A stretch of DNA of 47,807 bases from Mucilaginibacter sp. (GTDB lineage Bacteria > Bacteroidota > Bacteroidia > Sphingobacteriales > Sphingobacteriaceae): positions 1 to 47,807 of the forward strand of contig JAQBOH010000003.1 of assembly GCA_028288125.1 (NCBI GenBank), in the 5' to 3' direction. Shown one piece after another: positions 1 through 11,026 of this stretch (position 1 is the stretch's first letter; each line of letters starts with the position of its first letter). The translations under genes and the position numbers were made by a program. The notes beneath the pieces are model-generated. The model was not told where the DNA came from. It made no database searches and saw only the letters and a program-made list of their open reading frames with translations.

Positions 1-370
1 CATAGTTTTTGTCAAAAGCCGGCTTCATAGGTACCACTTTTTCCAACTCGGGCTTAATGGCATTTAACAGGCCCGGCTCCAGCACTTTCGCCTTCATGGC
101 CGCCTCATAAACGTTATCCGAGTACACATCCCAGCCGCCAAAAACAATATCATTTAAATCGGCCAGCGGCACAAAATCTTTCACTTTAGGATAGCGGTTT
201 TCTGTACGTTTGCCCAGGCGGATACTTCCCATCTGCGTAAGCGAACCTATCGGCTGCGATATTCCTTTTTTTACGGCTTCTACTCCTGCAATAAGGGTAG
301 TAGCTACTGCGCCCAATCCCGGAATTAATATTCCAAGCTTTCCTTCGGCCGGTTCAATATTGGTTTTCAT
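1..370 (-). CDS. ino1: myo-inositol-1-phosphate synthase, N-terminal part (cut by window edge)
   Basis: Reading the minus strand from the ATG at 370 gives an open frame that runs off the left edge after about 123 codons. The start (MKTNIEPAEGKLGILIPGLG) has the glycine-rich nucleotide-binding loop of the NAD-dependent inositol-3-phosphate synthase family, followed by GSLTQMGSIRLGKR and a DIVFGGWDVYSDN segment typical of the bacterial form. The enzyme converts glucose 6-phosphate to inositol 1-phosphate in the cytoplasm. It lies 33 bp after the epimerase gene and is probably the last visible gene of the sphingolipid operon, which suggests supply of an inositol headgroup for phosphoinositol sphingolipids. 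Family assignment is from motifs only; the catalytic C-terminal part is outside the window. Confidence 0.85.
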   Translation of the reverse strand, partial: MKTNIEPAEGKLGILIPGLGAVATTLIAGVEAVKKGISQPIGSLTQMGSIRLGKRTENRYPKVKDFVPLADLNDIVFGGWDVYSDNVYEAAMKAKVLEPGLLNAIKPELEKVVPMKPAFDKNY

Positions 371-403
371 CAATTGTGGTTATAACGTTGTATATTTTTA
401 TAG

Positions 404-1386
404 TTAGATCCATTTGTTTAACCGGTACCAGTTAAGCGTTTCGGTTAAACCCGATTGCAGGTTATGCCCGGGAGAAAAGCCCAGATCAGCTTTAGCTTCC
501 CTGATAGAACAATACCAGTTAACAGCTATTAACTCGCTTAGTTTTTCAATATTCAGGATGGCAGCCCGGTTGCTCAAATAACAGTATTTTTCGGATAGAT
601 ATGCTATAAATTTTACAAAGTTTACAGGCAGATGAAATTTAAGCGTTTTTTGGTTTAAGATTGCTTTGGTAAGATTGCCCAGTTCGTAACGGCCGTAGTA
701 GTTACCGTCAGATAAATTATAGGTCTTGTGATTTCCCGCATACAGCGCTTTAATGGCCGCCTTAGCTAAATCAGCTACATATAAAAAACTAAAATGTTGC
801 GCAGAGCTGCCAATGTAAGGCTCAATTCCCTTTGATACCTGCTTGAAAAAAATAAAGATACCACGGTCGCGCGGACCATATACACCGGTTGGCCTTAATA
901 TCGTATAGTTTAACGCGGGAAATGCTTTTAAATTTTCTTCGCCCAGCAGCTTACTCCTGCCGTAAGCGGTAATGGGGCGGGGAGGAGCGGACTCAGTTAT
1001 TACCCCCTCCAACGTGTTTAACGGGCCGACTGCGGCCAGGCTGCTTATTAAAACAAATTTTTTCAGTTGGATACCGCTTTGCTGAACAGCTAAGGCGAGG
1101 TTATGCGTATATCCGGCGTTTACCTCATCGTATTCCGTTTGTGATCGGGCGGCGGTGATGCCGGCGGCATGTATGATATAATCATATTGCCTTTCGCGGA
1201 TATCTCTTTTCAGCGATGCCACGTCATTGAAGTCGGAATAAACATATTGGATATTTAAACCTTTCAGGTGATCCGTTTTGCTGCTTTTTCTAACAGCGGC
1301 AAATACTTCAAGGTTGTTTTTTAAAGCTTCTTCAATTAAGTGGTACCCTACAAATCCGCTTGCACCGGTTATCAGTACCTTCTCTT

Positions 1387-1390
<4 letters not shown>
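404..1390 (-). CDS. NAD-dependent epimerase/dehydratase family protein, candidate 3-ketosphinganine/ceramide reductase
   Basis: This is a 328-residue extended short-chain dehydrogenase. The N-terminal Rossmann motif TGASGFVG is at residues 8-15, and the catalytic YGRSK (YxxxK) lies near residue 143, with the upstream serine in ISSLAAVG. Length matches the family. Its start overlaps the end of the preceding GNAT gene by 4 bp, which implies translational coupling in the serine palmitoyltransferase operon. In Caulobacter a protein of this family (CerR) reduces the keto group during ceramide synthesis, and by context this gene probably does the same. That substrate is an inference; related proteins act on nucleotide sugars or sterols, but nothing nearby suggests those. 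Confidence 0.83.
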
Positions 1391-4048
<2,658 letters not shown>

Positions 4049-5374
4049 ATGAAAAAATTTACTTATCTGCTGCTTTTTATATTAACACTCATTTTGCCTT
4101 CGGTTCTTTTTGCGCAAACAAGCCGCGATACCGTTGTAACGTTAAAGCAATGTATCGATTTTGCGTTGCGCAATCAGCCTGTAGTGAGACAGGCCTCGAT
4201 TGATCAGCAAATTAATGAAAGAGATATTCGTATCAGCCTTGCAGGATGGCTGCCGCAATTAAATTCGTCCGGGCAGTACCAGTATTATTTTAAAGGCAGC
4301 CCGGTAGCCACTACCGGCGGGGCCGCGTTACCGAACGGTACCAATCTTAGTAACTTTTCTACACTGGGGTTGCAGGCAAGCCAGGTGATATATAATAACG
4401 ATGTACTGCAGGCGGCTAAAGCAGCTAAATATTCCCGCCAGTATTATAAGGACAATGTTTTTAGCAGCCAGGTTAATGTTGTATCTGATGTGAGCAAAGC
4501 GTTCTTTGATGTCCTGCTTTCGCAAAAGCAGCTTGATATTTTAAACGAAGACATCACCAGGCTCCAGCGGAGTTTAAAAGACGCATATAGCAGGTACCAG
4601 GCAGGCGTATCCGACAAAACCGATTATAAACAAGCCACTATATCGTTAAACAATTCTTTGTCGTCGCGTAAGCAAACCGCCGAGGCTATTAACAGCAAGA
4701 TCGCCTATCTGAAACAGATAATGGGTATCAACCGCGACCATAATTTGGTCCTTTCTTACGATTCAACCCGATTTGAAAAGGAAACCTATATCGATACCAA
4801 CCAAAAGCTGGATGTAAACAACCGTATAGAATACCGGTTGCTCGAAACACAAAAAAACCTCAGGGATGTGAGCGTAAATTATTACAAATGGGGATTTCTG
4901 CCATCCGTATCCGCGTTTGGGAACTATAATTTGATCTATCTAAGCGACCGGTTCTCAAATCTTTACAATACATCCTACCCAAATGCCTATGCCGGACTTT
5001 CGCTGGCATTACCTATTTTCCAGGGAACGAAGCGGCTGCAAAACTTAAGCAGAGCCAGGCTCGAAGTGGATCGCGCTAATCTTGACATCGAAAACTCGGC
5101 TAACACCATCAATACGGAGTACGTACAGGCGCTGGCGGGCTATAAAAGCAATTATACCAGCTGGCTGTTGGTTAAACAAAATGTCGACCTTGCGAAGGAT
5201 GTTTATAAAGTGGTAAGCCTGCAATACCGCGAGGGTATAAAAACTTATCTGGATGTCATCGTATCGCAATCCGACCTGCGGACAGCGGAATTAAATTATT
5301 ATAATTCATTATTCCAGTTATTATCCAGCAAAATAGATTTGGAAAAATCGCTGGGTATTCTTAGCGTACAATAA
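4049..5374 (+). CDS. TolC-family outer membrane efflux protein
   Basis: The start at 4049 gives a 441-residue protein that begins with a clear signal peptide (MKKFTYLLLFILTLILP..LFAQ, cleavage near residue 23). The frame is open back to 3899, but those 50 extra residues would put the signal peptide inside the protein and the candidate promoter inside the gene. Two outer-membrane-efflux repeats follow: a first half with TLKQCIDFAL, a TolC-like conserved start, and a second with long alpha-helical stretches (LQRSLKDAYSRYQAGVSDKTDYKQA and LAKDVYKVVSLQYREGIKTYLDV). It forms the outer-membrane exit duct. The adaptor gene begins 8 bp later and the pump gene follows, so it is the exit channel of this RND pump. 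It could also serve the permease array downstream, which has no outer membrane component of its own in view. Confidence 0.92.
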   Translation: MKKFTYLLLFILTLILPSVLFAQTSRDTVVTLKQCIDFALRNQPVVRQASIDQQINERDIRISLAGWLPQLNSSGQYQYYFKGSPVATTGGAALPNGTNLSNFSTLGLQASQVIYNNDVLQAAKAAKYSRQYYKDNVFSSQVNVVSDVSKAFFDVLLSQKQLDILNEDITRLQRSLKDAYSRYQAGVSDKTDYKQATISLNNSLSSRKQTAEAINSKIAYLKQIMGINRDHNLVLSYDSTRFEKETYIDTNQKLDVNNRIEYRLLETQKNLRDVSVNYYKWGFLPSVSAFGNYNLIYLSDRFSNLYNTSYPNAYAGLSLALPIFQGTKRLQNLSRARLEVDRANLDIENSANTINTEYVQALAGYKSNYTSWLLVKQNVDLAKDVYKVVSLQYREGIKTYLDVIVSQSDLRTAELNYYNSLFQLLSSKIDLEKSLGILSVQ

Positions 5375-5382
5375 AAACAAAT

Positions 5383-6555
5383 ATGAAGACAAGAAATATA
5401 CTTTGGCTGTCGCCGTTTATCGGGTTAATATGGTCGTCGTGCCATCAGCAAACCAAGCAAAATACGGTACTGCCGCCAACGCCTGTAAACATTACCGAGG
5501 CTAAAGTTGCCAACGCGGTTTATTATGATAAGTACCAGGGGACTGTTGTGGCTTTAAATACCGTTGAATTACGCAGCGAAGTCACCGGTTTTATAACCGG
5601 TATATTTTTTAAAGAGGGCGAGATAGTGCCAAAAGGCAAACCGCTTTATGAGATTGACCGGCGTAAATACCAGGCTGCCTACAGCCAGGCAATGGCTAAC
5701 CTGGCAAGCGCCAATGCTAACCTGGTAAAGGCACAAAAAGATGTTGACCGGTATAATATGCTGTTAAAAAACGATGCTGTGGCACGCCAAACTGTCGACC
5801 AGGCTGTTGCGGCTTATGAAACCAGTAAAAGCCAGGTTGCCGTTGCAAAAGCGGGCGTGTTGTCGGCTAAAACCGACCTCTCATATTCAATCATTACCGC
5901 GCCGTTTACCGGCCGCATAGGCATTTCGCAGGTTAAGCTTGGCGCGCAGGTTTCGCCGGGATCAACGTTGTTAAATACCATTTCGAGCGAACACCCGATA
6001 GGGGTTGATGTGGTTGTTAATGAAGATGATATCGACCGTTTTTATAAGCTGCAAAAAAGCAGCACCGACTCAACCTTTAAATTACAAACATCCGATGGGA
6101 ACGAATACAATAAGCCGGGCAAGGTTTTAGCTATCGACCGCGGCGTAGCCAGTCAAACCGGGACGATAAAAGTAAGGATACAATTTCCTAATGACAACGA
6201 TATGCTTAAAGACGGAATGAGCTGCGTATTGAACGTGTTAAACAATGAATCGGGCAACCGTATCCAGATCCCTTCCAAAGCCGTTACCGAGCAAATGGGC
6301 GAGTTCTTTGTTTTCACCGCACAAGATACAGTCGCTAAACAGCGCAAGGTAACACTTGGCCCAAGGGTAGGGACAAATATCGTTATTATGAATGGGCTGC
6401 AGCCGGGCGATAAGGTTATTACCGATGGTTTCCAGCGTTTGCGCGACGGCGGAAAAATAACGCTTGGCAATCCTGCAGGACAGAGCGCCCCGGGCGATAA
6501 AAGTTCGTCTTCACCGGCAGGCGGCCCTCCGAAACAACCCGGCCAGGCAAAATAA
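5383..6555 (+). CDS. RND efflux periplasmic adaptor (membrane fusion protein), lipoprotein
   Basis: A 390-residue HlyD/AcrA-type adaptor. The N-terminus (hydrophobic LSPFIGLIWSSCHQQ) has a lipobox ending at Cys ~20, so it is probably lipid-anchored to the inner membrane. Next come a lipoyl half-motif (VELRSEVTGFITGIFFKEGEIVPKG), an alpha-helical hairpin rich in Ala/Gln (~85-160), the second lipoyl half (SYSIITAPFTGRIG), a beta-barrel domain and the membrane-proximal domain. The C-terminal tail is low-complexity Pro/Ser/Gly. It bridges the pump to the TolC channel. It sits 8 bp after the TolC gene and 20 bp before the pump gene, in one operon. Confidence 0.93.
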   Translation: MKTRNILWLSPFIGLIWSSCHQQTKQNTVLPPTPVNITEAKVANAVYYDKYQGTVVALNTVELRSEVTGFITGIFFKEGEIVPKGKPLYEIDRRKYQAAYSQAMANLASANANLVKAQKDVDRYNMLLKNDAVARQTVDQAVAAYETSKSQVAVAKAGVLSAKTDLSYSIITAPFTGRIGISQVKLGAQVSPGSTLLNTISSEHPIGVDVVVNEDDIDRFYKLQKSSTDSTFKLQTSDGNEYNKPGKVLAIDRGVASQTGTIKVRIQFPNDNDMLKDGMSCVLNVLNNESGNRIQIPSKAVTEQMGEFFVFTAQDTVAKQRKVTLGPRVGTNIVIMNGLQPGDKVITDGFQRLRDGGKITLGNPAGQSAPGDKSSSSPAGGPPKQPGQAK

Positions 6556-6575
6556 CAGATTAAAATTATGAAAGA

Positions 6576-9500
6576 ATGATCGCAGAGACCTTTATACGCA
6601 GACCCGTTACCGCTATTGTTATTTCGGTAGTTATAGTGGTAGTTGGTATTTTAGCTATAACCTCATTGCCCATCGGGCAATACCCCGAAATTACGCCGCC
6701 CACGGTTAATATAACCGGCACTTATACAGGCGCCGACGCGCTTACTGTTGAGCAAACCGTTGCCACGCCGGTTGAAGTGCAGGTTAACGGTACGCCGGGA
6801 ATGACTTATTTGCAAAGCAACAGCACCAGTAACGGTCAAATGAGCATGACTGCGAATTTTGAGGTGGGTACAGACATAAATATTGCCGCGCTTGATGTTC
6901 AAAACCGCGTGGGTATTGCCACACCAACCCTGCCGCAGGAAGTGCAGCGTTTGGGTTTAACGGTACGGAAACGTAACCCAAGCATATTGATGCTGGTGGC
7001 TATATATGCGCCTAAAGGATCACATAATGTAACCTTCCTTGATAACTATACCAACGTTTTTGTCCGCGACGCGTTATTGCGGGCAAAAGGAGTGGGAGAC
7101 GTTTTTACCCGCGCGGATGACTTTAGCATGCGTATCTGGCTAAAGCCGGATAAACTGGCGGCTCTTGGGATGAGCGCTTCTGACGTTACAAGCGCATTGC
7201 AGGAACAAAACGCCCAGATAGATGCCGGTTCTGTTGGCTCAACTCCCCAGAAAAAAGAGCAGGCTTTTGAATATACTGTATTGGTAAAAGGCCGTTTAAC
7301 CGAACCTTCGGAATTTGGAAATATCATTGTGAAAACAATACCCGGAACCGGCGCTACTGTACATTTGAAAGATGTTGCCCGGGTTGAATTGGGCAAATTT
7401 AATTATGCCGGAAATTCATTCGTTGATGGCAAAAGGTCTTCATACCTGCTTATTTACCAGGCGCCTAACAGCAACGCGCTCGAAACGGCGGACAACGTAT
7501 ATGCTACCATGGAACAGCTTAAAAAAAGCTTTCCCGAGGATATTGATTACGTAGTGCCTTTTGAATCGATAACCGTTGTGCAGGTTTCGGTTCATGAAGT
7601 GGTGATCACTTTACTCATCGCGTTATGCCTGGTTATCGTGGTGGTTTTTTTGTTTTTACAAAGCTGGCGCAGCACGCTTATCCCGGTGCTGGCTATTCCG
7701 GTATCTATTATCGGCACATTTATATTCTTTATACCGCTCCACTTTACCATCAATACTTTAACGCTGTTTGGCTTCGTACTGGCCATTGGTATTGTCGTGG
7801 ATGACGCCATCGTGGTGGTTGAGGCTGTGCAGCATTATATTGATGAGCAGGGCATGTCGGCAAAGGATGCTACAATACATGCCATGCGCGACATCTCGGC
7901 GCCGGTTATAGCAATAGCGCTTATCCTGGCCGCGGTGTTTGTTCCGGTGGGTTTTATACCGGGCATAGTAGGAAGGCTTTACCAGCAATTTGCCATCACC
8001 ATTGCGATATCGGTACTTATATCGGCATTTGTGGCTCTTTCTTTAACACCGGCGTTGTGTTCATTAATGCTTAAGCCGCATAAGCCCGATAAAAAATCAA
8101 AGGGCCTGGATAAGTTCTTTTTCGTATTTAACGAATGGTTTGAACGCGTTACCGGTAAATATCGAAACGGGGTTCATCGCGGTATAAAAAATTCTAAATT
8201 CGTTATTATCATACTCGTTTGTGTTATCGCCGGTACTATACTTCTGTTTAAAACCAAGCCGACCGGTTTTATCCCGACAGAAGATGACGGCCGTATTTAT
8301 GTGACTTATGATTTGCCCGAAGCTTCGTCAACCCAGCGTACCGTTGAGGTGCTTCACCAGATAATGCGGTCGCTTGATAGTATTCCGGAAATATATCATT
8401 ATGCCGCCCTTGGCGGACTGAACGCCGTAAGTTTTGCAAGTAAATCAAATAGCGCTACCATATTTTGCCAGCTACGGCCATGGGACCAGCGGGAGAAGAA
8501 ATCGCAGCAAATATTTGGCGTAATTGCGCGGATACAAAAAAAGCTGGCCAGGTTTAAAGAGGCAAACATTGTTGTTATTGCACCACCCGCTATACCCGGG
8601 TTAGGCAGTTCGGCAGGCTTTACTTTTATTCTAGAGGAAAAACAGGCAGGCGGCGACATTAAAAACTTTGAAAAGGTATTGCAAACCTTTATAGCCGCCG
8701 CAAATAAACGACCCGAGATCGGCAAAGCATTTTCGTTTTTTACGGCCCGTACCCCAGCCTATGAATTGACAATTGACAGGGAAAAAGCCAAAAAACTTGG
8801 TGTGGCTATATCTGATATAAGCTCGGCCCTGCAAACGTACATGGGCAGTGCATTTATCAACGACTTTACCATTTACGGACGAAACTTTCACGTAGTGGCA
8901 CAGGCCGATACCAATTATCGCACCAATATTCAAAACATCGGGCAGTACTTCGTGCGCAACCAGGCCGGGGCAATGGTGCCGCTAAGTACGCTAACATCCT
9001 ATAAAATGATTGAGAATGCGCCGTTAATATCTCACTTTAACTTATTCCGGTCATCCGAAATTGATGGTACCTCGGCGCCCGGTTATAGCAGCGGCGATGC
9101 GATTAAGGCTTTACAAGAAGTGGCTGCCCAAACGCTGCCGCAGGGGTTCGGTTATGAGTTTGCCGGTCTTAGCCGCGAGGAAATCATATCGGGCTCGAAA
9201 ACAGTATATATTTTTATGCTATCAATTGGGTTTGTATTTCTTTTCCTTGCAGCATTGTATGAAAGCTGGTCAGTACCGTTTTCGGTGATCCTTGCCGTGC
9301 CGCTTGGGGCTTTTGGCGCGATATTGTTTTTAACGTTCAACCCCAGCCTTGATGATAATATTTACGCCCAGATCGGTTTAATTACCCTGATCGGGTTAGC
9401 GGCGAAGAACGCCATATTAATTGTTGAATTTGCCAAAGAGCGCGTGGATAGGGGAATGGAGCTGGAAAAAGCAACCCTCGAAGCGGTGAGGCTGCGTTTG

Positions 9501-9755
9501 CGGCCTATCATCATGACCTCGATGGCATTTATCCTGGGCGTATTGCCGCTGGTATTCGCGTCGGGCGCAGGTGCGCAGGCCAGGCAAACCATCGGCTGGA
9601 CCGTATTTGGAGGGATGTTGACCGCTACCTCGCTGGCCGTATTTATTGTGCCGGTTTTATTTTATACCATTACCCGCTTTGCCTACGGAAAAAGAAAGCT
9701 GGCCGAACTGGAGAAGGATTATAAACCCGACCCTGACCACGACCCGCAAGCATAG
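6576..9755 (+). CDS. HAE1-type RND multidrug efflux transporter (AcrB/MexB family)
   Basis: A 1059-residue inner-membrane proton-driven pump, full length for the family. The N-terminus MIAETFIRRPVTAIV is the typical first transmembrane segment. The proton-relay aspartates are in GIVVDDAIVVVEAV (TM4) and the partner lysine in GLAAKNAILIVEFAKE (TM10). The two large periplasmic loops follow TM1 and TM7. The DD pair and drug-pump type loops indicate HAE1 (hydrophobic/amphiphilic drugs) rather than a heavy-metal (HME) pump. It is the last gene of the TolC-adaptor-pump operon and is followed at once by a strong terminator. Natural substrates cannot be read from the sequence. Confidence 0.95.
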   Translation: MIAETFIRRPVTAIVISVVIVVVGILAITSLPIGQYPEITPPTVNITGTYTGADALTVEQTVATPVEVQVNGTPGMTYLQSNSTSNGQMSMTANFEVGTDINIAALDVQNRVGIATPTLPQEVQRLGLTVRKRNPSILMLVAIYAPKGSHNVTFLDNYTNVFVRDALLRAKGVGDVFTRADDFSMRIWLKPDKLAALGMSASDVTSALQEQNAQIDAGSVGSTPQKKEQAFEYTVLVKGRLTEPSEFGNIIVKTIPGTGATVHLKDVARVELGKFNYAGNSFVDGKRSSYLLIYQAPNSNALETADNVYATMEQLKKSFPEDIDYVVPFESITVVQVSVHEVVITLLIALCLVIVVVFLFLQSWRSTLIPVLAIPVSIIGTFIFFIPLHFTINTLTLFGFVLAIGIVVDDAIVVVEAVQHYIDEQGMSAKDATIHAMRDISAPVIAIALILAAVFVPVGFIPGIVGRLYQQFAITIAISVLISAFVALSLTPALCSLMLKPHKPDKKSKGLDKFFFVFNEWFERVTGKYRNGVHRGIKNSKFVIIILVCVIAGTILLFKTKPTGFIPTEDDGRIYVTYDLPEASSTQRTVEVLHQIMRSLDSIPEIYHYAALGGLNAVSFASKSNSATIFCQLRPWDQREKKSQQIFGVIARIQKKLARFKEANIVVIAPPAIPGLGSSAGFTFILEEKQAGGDIKNFEKVLQTFIAAANKRPEIGKAFSFFTARTPAYELTIDREKAKKLGVAISDISSALQTYMGSAFINDFTIYGRNFHVVAQADTNYRTNIQNIGQYFVRNQAGAMVPLSTLTSYKMIENAPLISHFNLFRSSEIDGTSAPGYSSGDAIKALQEVAAQTLPQGFGYEFAGLSREEIISGSKTVYIFMLSIGFVFLFLAALYESWSVPFSVILAVPLGAFGAILFLTFNPSLDDNIYAQIGLITLIGLAAKNAILIVEFAKERVDRGMELEKATLEAVRLRLRPIIMTSMAFILGVLPLVFASGAGAQARQTIGWTVFGGMLTATSLAVFIVPVLFYTITRFAYGKRKLAELEKDYKPDPDHDPQA

Positions 9756-10064
9756 TCCGACGACGCTTTTTGCCGTTTATATCATATAAATTCAGCTCAA
9801 ATAGGATCCACATCTGTTTGAGCTGAATTTTTTTTGAGGAAAAATTCCTTAGTTTTTTAAATCATTCCAGCCCCTCTATGCTTTCCTCAAAACTACTATG
9901 AGTATCAGTCTTTAAGCTATTAACAATTGTTAAAAAGCTGGGAATAAATGCGATTTTATGAGCGCTTTTTGACGGAAAAACGGCCAAAAATGACACAAAT
10001 GGCAAAGTATTTGTGAACTTATAGTTAATCTATTTAATTATAAATCTACAAAAAACAACAATTT
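9756..10064. other. intergenic region after the RND operon
   Basis: This 309-bp gap holds the terminator at 9789-9835. The rest is AT-rich leader for the beta-barrel gene at 10065. No exact TAnnTTTG promoter box, small gene or RNA was recognised. Confidence 0.5.
9789..9835 (+). terminator. Rho-independent terminator of the RND operon
   Basis: A perfect 13-bp inverted repeat (AATTCAGCTCAAA at 9789-9801, its complement at 9817-9829) encloses a 15-nt loop and runs into eight Ts at 9828-9835. It begins 34 bp after the pump stop codon. Confidence 0.9.
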
Positions 10065-10601
10065 ATGAAAAAGTCATCAAAGTTAATAACAGTAGCATTA
10101 AGCGCGGCAGCGTTGTTTTTTGCCGGCAATGTAAAGGCCCAGACGACAAAAGCCACAGACGACAGCAAGTTGCGGCTGGGTATAGGTGTTGAGGCTGGCA
10201 TTCCTACAGGCAATGCTCACAATGTTTCAGATTTTGAGTTAGGCGGTACTGCCCGTTTACAGTATGACGCGGACAAGAGTTTTGCTATTACTCTTACGTC
10301 CGGGTACTACAATATGTTCGGCAAGGACATACCGGGAACAAATGTGAAGTATCAAAGCCTTGGCATAGTGCCATTAAAAGCGGGTATAAAAGCGTTTTTT
10401 GCATCAGACCTATATTTTGGCGCCGAAGCCGGTGCCGGTTTTGAAACAAACAGCGGGGGCGGCACTAAGTTTATTGTGTCGCCGGCGTTAGGTTTTGCCA
10501 ACAAAACCTGGGATGTAGGCGTACGATACGAAAATTTCTCTGGTCAGGGCAATAACTACGGCCTGGTTGGTTTGCGTTTAGCCTATGCCTTTGGATTGTA
10601 A
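10065..10601 (+). CDS. outer membrane beta-barrel domain protein
   Basis: A 178-residue protein with a signal peptide (KKSSKLITVALSAAALFFAGNVKAQ, cleavage near residue 25). The mature part alternates short hydrophobic beta-strands with glycine turns (LRLGIGVEAGIPTG, SFAITLTSGYYNM, LYFGAEAGAGFET, WDVGVRYENFSG) and ends in AYAFGL, as in small eight-stranded Bacteroidetes beta-barrels. It stands alone, with a terminator before it (9789-9835) and a terminator-like hairpin after it. Function is unknown; it has the look of an abundant structural outer membrane protein. The name describes the fold only. Confidence 0.8.
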   Translation: MKKSSKLITVALSAAALFFAGNVKAQTTKATDDSKLRLGIGVEAGIPTGNAHNVSDFELGGTARLQYDADKSFAITLTSGYYNMFGKDIPGTNVKYQSLGIVPLKAGIKAFFASDLYFGAEAGAGFETNSGGGTKFIVSPALGFANKTWDVGVRYENFSGQGNNYGLVGLRLAYAFGL

Positions 10602-10619
10602 TTGGTGATCAGGAGTTAG

Positions 10620-10669
10620 AGATTGGAGATTAGGTATTATCGAAACAAGAAACTAATCTCCAATCTTTT
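10620..10669 (+). terminator. terminator-like hairpin built from short-period repeats
   Basis: A perfect 14-bp inverted repeat (AGATTGGAGATTAG at 10620-10633, complement at 10653-10666) with a 19-nt loop is followed by TTTT. It starts 19 bp after the beta-barrel stop. Each arm is itself repetitive (GAGATT units), like other intergenic repeats in this window. Confidence 0.65.
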
Positions 10670-10874
10670 ATTTATTGATTAGTCCGGGAAGTGCGGAAGA
10701 ACTGTATCTGACGTTTCGGTTAAAATAACTTAAATTATATGTAAGAGGCTAATATAATGCCTAACCACCGGCGGAAGAAAGCATTAAGAGCGGAAAAATG
10801 GGGTAAGAATTAAGGTAGCTTTCATTCAAAATTTATCAGGAAACTTTATAAAAGCAGTGACAGTATTTTGTCAG

Positions 10875-10964
10875 TGTATCTGTTGTATCTGTTGTATCTC
10901 TTGTATCTCTTGTATCTGCTGTATCTGCTGTATCCGTTGTATCTCTTGTATCTGCTGTATCTCT
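10875..10964. repeat. 9-bp minisatellite, ten tandem copies
   Basis: Ten uninterrupted units of TGTATCTST (TGTATCTGT, TGTATCTCT, TGTATCTGC and one TGTATCCGT) occupy exactly 90 bp. The core TGTATC is invariant, and variation sits mainly in the last two bases. The array lies 62 bp beyond the 3' end of the kinase gene, in its downstream flank. Confidence 0.93.
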
Positions 10965-11026
10965 CTCATAAAATAATACAGTTGAGTTGCAGGAGATTTT
11001 ACTTAAAACTTTCAATCCACAACTTG

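Larger units (their letters stand above)
10602..11026. other. intergenic region between convergent genes
   Basis: This 425-bp gap between the beta-barrel gene and the convergent kinase gene contains a terminator-like hairpin (10620-10669) and a 9-bp tandem repeat (10875-10964). Open frames across the repeat encode only YLL or DTT-type runs and are not genes. I see nothing else. Confidence 0.6.

Noticed and set aside
210-407. Plus-strand open frame opposite the inositol-phosphate synthase gene
   Set aside because: It is antisense to a well-supported gene and its product has no recognisable features.
10875-10964. Possible CRISPR array
   Set aside because: Units are 9 bp and contiguous, with no spacers and no cas genes nearby.
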